A DNA stretch of 64,000 nucleotides from Brachionus koreanus (taxonomy: Eukaryota > Rotifera > Eurotatoria > Ploima > Brachionidae), in contig PJRA01000272.1 in assembly GCA_016987375.1 (NCBI GenBank), positions 1,251,045 to 1,315,044 of the forward strand, written 5' to 3'. Position 1 is the first letter of the stretch; each line of letters starts with the position of its first letter. Shown here piece by piece: positions 36,669-46,828 of the stretch. Position numbers and translations under genes: made by a program. The notes beneath the pieces were generated by a model. It worked only from the letters and a program-made list of their open reading frames with translations, searched no databases and was not told where the DNA came from.

Positions 36669-37732
36669 AAGGCTAGCTTAGGCAGCATTTCAATCAATTA
36701 ATTAGAATTTTATTGTTTTTTATTAAATTTTACCAAATAAATCGAAGATCATGTATATTTTTACTCATTTTTAAAAATAAGTTATACCGAAAGGAGTTGC
36801 GTTAGATAATTAAAAATTTAAATAAATTATTCAAATTTTAAATAAAATAGCTTTAATTATTTAATCTAATTTTTTATTTATTTATCAAATGAATACTTTG
36901 TAGGTGATATTAATAAAAAATGAAATTAAAAATAAGGTTAAAAAAAAGTTTTTAGACAATCGAAGAGAATTATCCGATTATTTGAATTCTAAAATTAAAT
37001 ATTAATATTTTTTTCATTAATTATTATTCAAGTTTTTTTTCCATTTAAATGATTTTAAATTTTAAAATTTAGTCAATTATGGAGTCGAGTCGATTTAGGA
37101 AATGCAGTCAAATCGACTTTGTTAGTTTTTAATTATATTTATTTGCTATCATATCATTTAATTATTTTTTAAGTATAAAAAGTGTGAATTTTAGTATTTT
37201 TTTATTTTTATTTAGGAGCAGAATTATGAAATTTAATATTAGCATAAAATAAAAGTCTTAGCAAGTGCCCTGATTTTACAGTCACATTTTTAGAAGCAAA
37301 ATTTGGAATGCTTTATTTTTCAAATAAACCTATCTAAGAAAAATATCTATAAAAAAATATTATATGCACTAGATTTTCTTCAATAAAGACATGAGAGACA
37401 TTTGTGAAACTTTTTTACGAGGATGTCGGGTAAATGTAAAACATATTTTTGGATCTGAAACAGTCCAAAATGATAAATTATTAAAAAAATTGAAAGAGCA
37501 AAAATTTTTCGATTAGAAATTGATTTTTTTATTCATTTGAAAAAATTTCGCGATGAGTTTTTAGTATTTTTTTGAATAAGCTTCTTTTTATTGTTTAATT
37601 GTAATTTGTTAAAAAAAATAAAAAAAATAGAAAAATTAAAAACTCTTTTATTTATGAAAGAATCATTTATTTTTCTGTTTGAAAATTTAAAGTTAATAAA
37701 AAAAATTTGATTAATTTTACAATTTAATTGAA
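36669..37732. other. Intergenic
   Basis: A+T-rich; no gene recognised. The 3' UTR of the Ly6-like gene presumably lies at its right end. Confidence 0.4.
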
Positions 37733-38334
37733 CTAAATACTAAAAATAAACAAATTTAAACATGTGAACGAAATTACAAGAGATAAAAAAGAAGTATTAA
37801 ACATGGCTTTATTACAACCATCGTCTTTACATGATGCAATCAACCCTGAAACTATTCTAATTTCAGTATTATCTTCCATTTTTAAGGTAAAACTACTATG
37901 AGAACTATCTGAATCTAAGAGCTTAGAAACAGTGCAGGTTCTAATGACTATTTGCTCTTTTGTGCCTGCTTCATTAATAAATTTTTAGAAAAAAAATATA
38001 AATTTTTTATTTAAATTTTCTTACCTTTGTAACCACTTAATTTAAGACAATATTTAGCAGGAAACAAACCAACTCGATCTTGAATACCAGATTTACATTC
38101 TTCTTCGTACAAATTCTTGGACGTTAAACCTGGATTGAAGGGATCCAAACAAGTAGAATCATTTAAAGCTGATGTACATTTATAACATCCTATTGAACTC
38201 ACTTGATTTTTTAAAAATTAAAGAATGAAAATTGATTTATTTTTGATTTAATCAATTAAGTTACCAAATGAAAAATTTGATGCATATAAATTAATAATGA
38301 CAATTATAAATTCAAAATTCCTAAGGAATTGCAT
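37733..38334 (-). CDS. Ly6/uPAR-like GPI-anchored protein of the Quiver/Sleepless type
   Basis: Three exons (38334-38265, 38201-38025, 37968-37733; alternative acceptor 37965) give 160 aa. A signal peptide (residues about 5-20) precedes a three-finger-like Cys pattern: CYKC at the mature start, STCLDPF, EEECK, FPAKYCLKL, RTC and a final CKDDGCN. The C-terminus is hydrophobic (about the last 20 residues), as expected for a GPI-attachment signal. The CYKC..CxDPF..FPAxxCxK..RTC..CxxDGCN order matches the Quiver/Sleepless family, which regulates Shaker potassium channels and nicotinic receptors in flies. The ligand here is unknown. Conserved cysteines and splice phases make the model firm. Confidence 0.85.
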
Positions 38335-39345
38335 TTACAAATTCTTTAGATTTTTATTATAAAATTCTCTCGTTATTTTTGAAACAAATTAGTTTTATTT
38401 TATGCTAGCAAAACAATACCATATGAATCAAATAGAAAAATCAATAATTTGTTTATATCAAAATTACTTTTAAAACTTCAAAAATATTATTATTTAACTT
38501 AATATTATAATGAATTATTTTTCAGAACATACCAATAGCTGGATTTTTTTTATCTAAATTTATTTCAATTTGAACAAAACAAATTAATTGCGTTTTTTCA
38601 TTTGGAGTTTGTTTTTTGTTTAAATTAAAATCTTAGTGTTAATTTTGTATATTTGTATATAATTTCGGTTTTAATTAATAATTTATTTACTTTTGTCTCA
38701 CCTTATTCAATAGCGGCAATCAAGATCAAGATCTGAGTCTAGCTTTAAAAATAATGAGCGCCTTCCCTTAGATCCTGATAACACGGGACAATTAATATTA
38801 TCATTATTAGAGAAAAAGAAAATAATTTTAATAAAATATTCCACTGATTTTCTGTATATCTTTTAAGATAGGAATTTATATATTATTTTTATATATTAGC
38901 AAATAAATTTAACATTAAAACTACCAAAATGAATTGGTAATTAACAATTGCATTTGATTAGAAGAAATAAATTTGAATGAGAATTAGTCTAAAAGTGATA
39001 TGAAAATGGTTTATGTATATATTTATATAGTGTTAGAGAAACAAGTTGGATATTTAGGGACTGATTGCCAACGCTAAAATTACCTAATTCAATTTAATTA
39101 AAATATTTTTAAGGTATAAAAAATTAATTTTAAAATAATTTAAAGCCTAAAAACTAAAAAAGCTTCATATAATGATTTTCAGCTTCTTCATAAGGCTTTA
39201 TTCTCTCTTTTATTATTTTGTTCAACTTAATTTTTTCCATTCTTGATGGGTATAGAATGAGATTTAATTAACCAGCAATTTTCCATTTTTAAAAATGATA
39301 AAAATCTTGCAATATACCCTATTGTGATAACATTGTACTACTTTC
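38335..39345. other. Intergenic
   Basis: No gene recognised. A less A+T-rich patch at about 38700-38800 includes TGAGCGCC, which recurs near 40353 and may be old repeat sequence. Confidence 0.4.
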
Positions 39346-39670
39346 TTCCTCTGCAGGTTAATGTCAAAAACTCAAATAAATGTTTTGAATTTGCTAAAGT
39401 AAAAGATTGACTTCAATGACAATAAATCTACTGCGCTTACTTTCGGCAAAGAGAAAACTATGGATAAATTTTGTTTCAATCTGAGTAATAACAAGGTGAC
39501 ACAAACAGAAAATAAATAATATTTAGGTCTTCCAATTGGCGATTGTCCTTATATTAGTAATTTTGTTGAGAAAGAATGTGAAATTTTGAAAAAATCTTCT
39601 ACTTTCTTTGTGTATTGGAGTCCAGATTCTAAAAAAAATTTTGTTAGTCTATTTCTAGATATCATCTTGA
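39346..39670 (+). pseudogene. Degenerate non-LTR reverse transcriptase fragment
   Basis: Plus-strand reading gives ALTFGKEKTMDKFCFNL, then a stop, then YLGLPIGDCPYISNFVEKE. The F..N..V...(K)YLGLPIG arrangement is typical of the palm/thumb region of LINE reverse transcriptases. In-frame stops at the Lys before YLGLPIG and upstream show decay. Confidence 0.7.
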
Positions 39671-39892
39671 TTTGTTATTAATTTAATGTCTTAAAGAAAT
39701 CTGCTAGATTTTCACTAGTTCTAGAAACTTTTAAGCTAAAATCACTAAAAAAAATAGTGAGCAAGTTGTTCTATGATTTTTTAATGTACCTTAAAAATTT
39801 GATAATGTTAATACATCTTTTTGTTGGCAAATGCTAAATTCAGAATAAACAATTTTCAATTTTCACAATATTCAATATTTTTTTTTTTTTCC

Positions 39893-40011
39893 TTATTCGC
39901 TCCTTATGGAGCATAGGGTCATTACTTTTGATTTCCACTCAAGTCGATCTTTTGCCTTCACCCTTGCTTCTCCCCATGTCATTCCCATTTCGGCGAGCTC
40001 TTTCATGATTG
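39893..40011 (-). pseudogene. C-terminal LINE ORF2 fragment
   Basis: Minus-strand reading gives MKELAEMGMTWGEARVKAKD then RLEWKSKVMTLCSIRSE and a stop. The TWGEAxxxAxDRxEWxxxVxxLCxxR motif is the usual extreme C-terminus of many metazoan non-LTR retrotransposon polymerases. Opposite orientation to the fragment at 39346-39670, so at least two insertions or an inversion are involved. Confidence 0.75.
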
Positions 40012-40507
40012 AATATTCAATATGCTGACAATGAATTGGGTTGATCGAATTTGAGTATAAATCTGAGAACGTTGGTTTGGTAGACTAAATATGTGTTATC
40101 ATAAATCATGTTTGAAATTGTACGAGTCAAATTATTAGTTCTTATTTAAAATTTTAAACTGAAGAAGAGGTAGAAAAAATTAAAGAAATCGATGAAGTTA
40201 GTTTTAAAACGTACTATAGGATTTTTCTTGACTTCTGAGGACAACCTGGGGTCAGGATATAATTATTTTCATAATTTTATCTTTATCATATCATGTTTTG
40301 ATAAAATTATTTCGTCAGATCAAAAATTATTCAGTCAGATCATGAAAAGCAGATGAGCGCCTCCCTATTATCCACCAGGATAGAATAGGGTCAAAAAAAT
40401 ATCATGTTTTCTGATAAAAACTAATAATTCAATTTGATATATTTAATATATTTTTTATTGAAAATTATTGTTGAACTTATTTACTAGTAAAAATAGATTT
40501 GATTTGT
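40012..40507. other. Intergenic, possible decayed repeat
   Basis: A less A+T-rich patch at about 40220-40395 has no readable protein. It may be further LINE debris. Confidence 0.35.
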
Positions 40508-43500
40508 TTAATGGCATAGAACTGAAGAGTTGCATGATTGGTTTTTGAAGTCAAATGAATAATTTGATGGGCATAGATCTAAATCTCTTGGTGAGCATGA
40601 GTAATAATATCCACATTTTCTTGGATGAGGATGTTTTATATGTTTAGAATTTTTAGTTGCTTTAAATGATTGACAGCCATCTTCTGAAAAAAAATTTAAT
40701 ATTAATTTTTTTTCGTAAAATGAATTGGAAATTATAGAAATTAATCTAACTTACCACAGAAATAATCCTCAGTCTCAAAAAAGAGATCTATCTCTTTGCA
40801 CGAACAATATTTATTGCATCGTGCATTATCCACACAGTCTTGGTCGTCATTACAACGAGCTCCAACTAATAATTCTTAAAAAATCAAAAACTTAAAAATT
40901 TGCTCAAAAAATTTTGAATAAAAAAATACTGCATTGCCTAAAAGGCTCGTATTTAGGCATATAAAATGTTCTCTGTTTGGAGCTACAGCGGCAAATTTTT
41001 TTCTTTTCTGTTGAATTCACTCCTATGCATTCGCCATTTTTCAAGCAATCATCATCAGTTTCACATGGTGAATTATATAATCCAACTTAATAATTAGTTT
41101 CAAAATTAGCGTAAATAATTCATTTAAACTAGTGCTTGATATCAATAACCTAAAATAATTAAAATAATAAATTGATATCTTCAAGGAACATGGATAATTT
41201 ATTGATCACTTTGCATGCTAAAAACTGAAAAAAATGTAAAATTAGCGAAAAAAATAAGTGTAAGAAAATGCCTTACATGGTTAAGGTATGCAAAGATTTT
41301 TCATAAATTTGAAGAGAAAAATTTTAGTCAAATAGTTCCTAGTTTTAGAGGAAAAATGAAAATAAATATCAATTATCTAATAATTTGATCATCCAACTAA
41401 TTAACTTTCTAGTAAAATATTTATTTGTTTTCTGTATCGAGCTAATACTCATTTGGATTAATGCTCCTTTGGTTATCGAAATCAAGCACTTATCGAAACA
41501 CAATGAATTTTTTAATTCTTTCATTTATATTAGGAATTCTTACAGCATGTTCCATCAGGTCTTGGCATATAGCCCTCCTTGCAACTACATTTATTTTTGT
41601 TTTTAATGCAAAGCAAATCTTTCCAGCACTCAGATTCATACTCACAATAAGATTTTGCTAAACCTTCTTTTTAATAATATTTTTTAAGTATGATCAACAA
41701 GATGAGATATATTTAATTTTCCTCTATCATATTTATTTATTTATTTATTACAAGACGATGTAAGATAAAAATATATTAGTTAAGGCAAAATTAGTTAAGG
41801 CCTAATATATTTAAACATCTTTCAAGATTTAATCAAAATAATTCTTTAATAAATTAGTTGTATTTTATAATTAAATAATGATTTCTTAAAAAAATTAATC
41901 ATTTCTCTAACTCTTTTTTCACTCTTAAAGTAATCAAGTTGATTAATTGATAAATTAATTTTTTTCTAAAATATTTTTTCAAATATTTAACTATTTTAAA
42001 TAGTTTGCTTAAATGAATTTCAAATCGAATGTATACACAACAATTATATGTAAAATGTAAAAACTCAAAATTAAAACTCAAATTGTGCCAATAGGTCAAA
42101 AATTATCTAGAGATAGATCACTGAAATAAAAATAAGCTTCAACCATCAACAACTCAAAAAAAAGCAATGCAGAAAGTGATAGTTAAAATGACATATTGTG
42201 AATAGTCAAAACCAAAATTCTGCTCCACAACGCAAGCAATATCGCAAGCACCAAAACTTCGAGGTCGACCAATAGGTTCTAAAAATAAACTGAAAATTTA
42301 ATTATTTCATTCACCTCTATCATTTTTCTTATTTTTTGATTTCTTTCAAAATACTTATTCTCAATAATAAAAAAATAGAATGAATGAATTTTGAAGATGA
42401 ATTTTTATTTCTTTAAGAGTAAATTTTATTATTCTATGGATGTCCTTTCATTATAAATAAGAGAATATAAAAAAATACTTAATATGTATATTCCTTATAA
42501 TATTTAGTTAATCTTTTTAGGAGGAAAATTAAATACATCCCTAATGAGATATTAAAATGATGATTTATACTGCATGTTCTATCAGAGTCAACAATATAGC
42601 CACTAATACACTGACATGTACTAAAATTTGAATGTAAACTGTCATGTTTCTTACATTCCATATACTTTGAGCAGTCTCCTACCACTTTTAGACAAGTATC
42701 ACCAACTAAACCTGCTTTTTTTAAAGTTAAACTAATTTTTGAAGTTGATTGAGTCCTTATTTGTGTAGAAAATGATTGTGAACCATTTGATTCTAAATTG
42801 TTTATAATGAAATACTGCGATGTTGGTCCTGAAAAATAAAATTTATTTTTTTTATTCTTTATTGCATAAATTTTCTTACCTAGGAGAAGTAGAACAAAAA
42901 TTATCAAAAAAGATAAAGTAGTAAAAAACAGTAGAACAATTATGAAGAATAAGAGATATTTTTTTTGCTTGCTAAGTTTTTTATATCTTCTTACAAATCT
43001 AATAATTTAAAATTAAAAAAAAAAATTAGAAATTTCAAAATAATTTACCTTTCAATTTTGAGGCCAAGCTGCGTTTTACCACTCTCTATCCAATATGAGT
43101 TTGTATTCAAATTTGGTTCAGTATCATTAAAAAATGAATTTAATTGTTGGTGATTTTCGGTGTCAAAATTAAATTTTTTATATTCTAGTAAATATGAATC
43201 CGATTTAGATGACATTTTTTTGTGTAATAATTTAATCTCGTCTGGGAGATATTTTGAGTTTTCATTAACTGATTTGACCATGCTCGAACAAGCTTGAGAA
43301 TTTTTAAAATCATTTACGGATCCAATTGAATGTCTTTTATTTTTATTTACAATTTTGGTTTTTGAACTTAAGTTCGAATTAGACGCTTGCTTTAATCTGG
43401 CTTTAGGAAGACCTGCATAAAGTTACATTTTATTAAAAATCAATTAATTTAATGGCTGAAAAAGAATAATAAAATATAACAAAATCTTCTAAAATTAATT

Positions 43501-45695
43501 TTTTAAAAAATATGAAAATTTAGAGATAAAACTAGAAAGCCCTGCGGGTCAAATTTATCCGATTATAAAAATATTATTTTGAGTTTTTTTAAAAATAAAA
43601 AGATTTTAGAAAAAACATTTTATTTTATCTTTATTTGGTTAATTTCTAAATATTTTTTTATTTATTTTGATATTTTAATCAATTAATTTTGCAATAAAAC
43701 AAACTGGCTTTCTAATGCTAAATTACTTAGTTTATGATCGTATTATGAAGTTTTTAACTTTTTCTAAAGCTTAGGATTTTTTTTCCCAAAAATTTAATTT
43801 TGAAGAAAATTGTGTTATATTTTTGTTAAATTATGTTTATATGTTATGTTTTAAATTTGTTCCTAGATTCGATCGATCAAAAAATAAAATATTTTAAATC
43901 CAAAAAATTCTATTTTTATTTAGCATATTCAAAAAATATGCAAAGTAAAATTTTTGATCAAATTTCATTTTTCAAATATGATCAAAGAACTTTAGATTTT
44001 TACATTTTTTTAAATTTCAAAAGTTAACTATTAAATTTTTTAAAAAATGAAATTTGATCAAAAAATTTACTTTTCTGCCTATTCATAATTTGAATTTAGA
44101 ATTAATTAATTAATTAATTAATTATTCATGCCTTTTATTTAAATAATTACATATTATATCTGGTGGTCAAAAATGGTTGTCAAAAATTTTAATATAAAAA
44201 AATTTGTGATTTTTTAAAGATTAAATGATGAAAATTTAACAATTGATGAAAAATTTTGTCTTTTTTTCAAAAATAAGTTCATTTTAGAAAATATGTTCCC
44301 AGTGGGAAGTTTCGAAAATCATTTTTTCCATCTGTTTGTTTTATCTATTATGATGTGTACCGCTCACCTAATTTAGTTCAAATTTCAAATAGAAAAAACT
44401 AAACCATTTAATATACTTTATTTTTTTAGATACATCTTCAATAGAGGTGGCTTTATAAAAATACTTTTTAGATAGTAATTAAGTATAAAAAATTTTGATA
44501 TTTTTTTATACTTTCTTAAATTATTGAAGTTTCAAAAATAAAATAAAAAAATGATTTTTTGATTCCTAAACAAACTTTTAGAATTAAATTTATTTTTTTC
44601 TATAAAATAAAATCATTAAATCCAAATAAAATGGTAAACAATACTTTTCTCTAAAGTCTTTATTATGATATAAAAAAAAATTTTTTTTTTCATAATCAAG
44701 AAATGAAGATCAGAAAACTAGAAAAAGTATTAAATTAATACTTTTTAAACATTTTGTTTAGGAATCAAAAGTCAAGTATTTTTATTTGATCAACCTAATC
44801 TTCAAGGAATAGTTAAATTTAACATGATTTGATTTAAAAAAGTTAAATATTTTTACCTGAAAAAACCTTTGAACTTTTCGTTTTTTGTGTGTTTGAATTA
44901 ATTTGGTTTGAAATCATATTTTTCTTTTTATCTAATAATTGGCTTGAATCAGAGAAACAACTTTGGTTCATAGATTTTCTCTGAGATGATCCAGATTTAA
45001 TTTTTCTTTTTTCACTTATAAAATTTTTTTTTCTTATATTTTTTTCCAGGTTTGTACTTTATTAATTTTGAAATTTTTGTTCCCAAAAAAAAAATCAAAA
45101 TTTACTTTTCGTGATCTACCATTGGAATTATTACTGGAGAAGAATCTACGAATTTCTCTTCACTTAAAAACGATTCATTTAAAATATCAGCACTTTCTTT
45201 TAATTTTTTAGCATTCGATTTTTTTTTTATTAGTTTAAAAAACGATTTTTTTTTTTTTAGAATTTTTTTTTTCGCTCCTACAAATCGGTTAACACTAATT
45301 CGAGCATTTGATGCAAATTTGTTGATGAATTTTTTTTTGCTTTTGCATTTTCTTTCACAGTACATTATCAATTTGGCATATTTTTTTTTTCTTCTAAATT
45401 TTCGTTTCTTAGGAACTAAATGCTTCAAATTATTGTAGTCAGATAAAAGGAGGCTTTTGCTATATGGTGATTCTAAAATTTTTCGTCGCGCCAGACGTAT
45501 CTGCTCAAATTTTCGGTTCATTTGCTTGTCAAAGTCCTTCATTGATAGAAATCGAGTTTTCATTGTCTCTGTGAGTCGTTCACCATTTTGTATTCCTTGA
45601 GCCCCTTTTTTACTTGAATGGTTGCATATCCATACATCAGGCTGAAAAGCCGGAGGAATTTTCAGCTTAACACTTGTTCTTATTTTTGAATTCAT
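40508..45695 (-). CDS. Type II membrane protein with EB/EGF-like repeats and a C-terminal CBM14 domain
   Basis: Nine minus-strand exons (45695-45106, 45056-44857, 43412-43049, 42998-42880, 42828-42571, 41657-41544, 41085-40930, 40874-40755, 40683-40508) sum to exactly 699 codons. The first about 395 residues are very Lys/Arg/Ser-rich with no signal peptide, so probably cytoplasmic. A membrane segment follows at about 398-424 (FFIIVLLFFTTLSFLIIF). The rest should be extracellular: four Cys-rich modules of EB/EGF-like spacing (GDCSKYMEC..CQC; YCEYESECW..CSCKEGY; CETDDDCLKNGEC..CRC; CNDDQDCVDNARC..CSC), each on a symmetric phase-1 exon, then a peritrophin-like CBM14 with six Cys ending at the stop. 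Chitin binding at the cell surface is inferred. I do not know a named family with this architecture. An upstream in-frame ATG at 45743 would add 16 hydrophobic residues. Confidence 0.75.
42154..42278 (-). other. Candidate alternative terminal exon of the EB/CBM14 membrane protein
   Basis: A phase-1 acceptor at 42279-42280 opens a 125-base exon that keeps frame with the exon ending at 42571 and ends in TGA. It encodes a Cys-containing segment (FGACDIACVVEQ) and a hydrophobic C-terminus (YVILTITFCIAFF). Use of this exon gives 551 aa, removing three Cys-rich modules and the CBM14 and adding a second membrane or GPI-like tail. Confidence 0.5.
43526..43724. repeat. Probable piggyBac-like MITE in intron
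   Basis: Left end ACTAGAAAGCCCTG at about 43530 and right end GGCTTTCTAATGCTAA at about 43707-43722 are imperfect terminal inverted repeats matching the TTAACACTAGAAAGC family. The interior is A+T-rich and non-coding. Confidence 0.5.
43943..44070. repeat. Inverted repeat and (TTAA)n tract in intron
   Basis: TTTTTGATCAAATTTCAT at about 43952 and its inverted copy at about 44045-44063 form arms of about 28 bases around a 70-base loop. A perfect (TTAA)n microsatellite follows at about 44101-44123. Both lie in the 1.4 kb intron 43413-44856 of the EB/CBM14 gene. Confidence 0.6.
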
Positions 45696-45972
45696 TTTAA
45701 AAATGATTTTTAATAGGCAAGAATTCACAAAAATTAAAATCATAATAAGTGTAAGATAATCTTTTTTTTAATTAATTTTTGAATTTAGCATTCAATTAAA
45801 ATAGATAAAAATTAATCTTTTATTTAAAATTTAGACAAAAAAGTATCTATAGCTACAGGGTTTAATTTTTTTTTGAATAAATGGTCAAGTTTTGTACGTT
45901 TTTTTCTAATCGAAATATTTTAAACATAAAAAACAAGGATTTACATTCGAAAATAAAACATCGGACAGAGTT

Positions 45973-46828
45973 TTAATAATTGGCCTGATAACCCATATCC
46001 GTATTAAAATTGTTATTGAACGGAGCTTGGTGATATGGCTCAGTTGGAATATTCTCCTGGTTTGGATCTTCATATCCGTTCTCAAATATGTCCGAAACTC
46101 CTTGTCGATATCTCAAAAAATTAAGCAAACCAATCATACTCTAAATTATTTGTTTAGTTTATTAATTTAAATCAATTTTCTTCGTTAAGGTACCCAGGTA
46201 ATAATTGAAAAAAAAGTAAAAGCCAACGAAATTCTTATCAAGTAAGCTTCTGACTTGGCCTCAATTTCTGCACTTGTCTTCCGCCACTCGTTTGCATTGT
46301 AACAAAATATTAAAAACCATACAACAGACCATGCAACTAAAATAACTCGAATTTTAAGAAAATTAGAAAAATATCAAAAAACTTACATGAAAATACCATA
46401 TCCGATACAACAATTCTCTTGCGTATTTTAATACTACTAAGATTCTCGAATCTAGCATCAAGAATCAAAAATATTATACAACTTATAAAACCAATAACTC
46501 CTATTAAAATGCCATATCCACACGCAGTTCCATCGTTGTTCATTGGACATGTACCTTGCTTGTAAGACGCTTCTGTAGCAATACTCGCAAATACAATCAA
46601 CGAAAACAACTATTAATTTTAAATTTCATTATAAAATTGACTTCTTGAATAAAAAACTGTTTAATTTACTAGATTAACTATCCTTATAATCACTTGTGGC
46701 TTCTTAAAAAATAATACTAGATCGAACGGACCTCCAGCCATTCCTGCACCATAGGCTGCTTCATTTTTTGTCATACTTGTACTTTTGATCATTGACTCAA
46801 AAAATTCGATTATTGATGCAACATTCAT
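45973..46828 (-). CDS. SYNGR: Synaptogyrin, MARVEL-domain synaptic vesicle protein
   Basis: Exons 46828-46670, 46609-46387, 46336-46194 and 46140-45973 sum to 231 codons (230 aa). The N-terminal cytoplasmic part has AAYGAGMAGGPFDL, followed by FFKKPQVIIRIV leading into the first of four membrane segments. A luminal loop has a Cys pair (GTCPMNNDGTACGYG), matching the synaptogyrin CxxxxxxxxC(S/G)YG. The fourth exon carries the end of the last membrane segment and a Tyr-rich cytoplasmic tail ending GYQANY, like the GYQSQGY tail of vertebrate synaptogyrins. These proteins occur in synaptic and synaptic-like vesicles and affect exocytosis. It lies 230-280 bases upstream of the EB/CBM14 gene on the same strand. 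Confidence 0.93.

Noticed and set aside
41385..41661. Plus-strand ORFs of 66-73 codons
   Set aside because: Antisense of the Cys-rich exon 41657-41544 and flanking intron.
43833..44027. Plus-strand 64-codon ORF
   Set aside because: Lies in an intron of the EB/CBM14 gene, is nearly all Phe/Lys/Ile/Tyr from A+T-rich sequence, and overlaps the inverted repeat.
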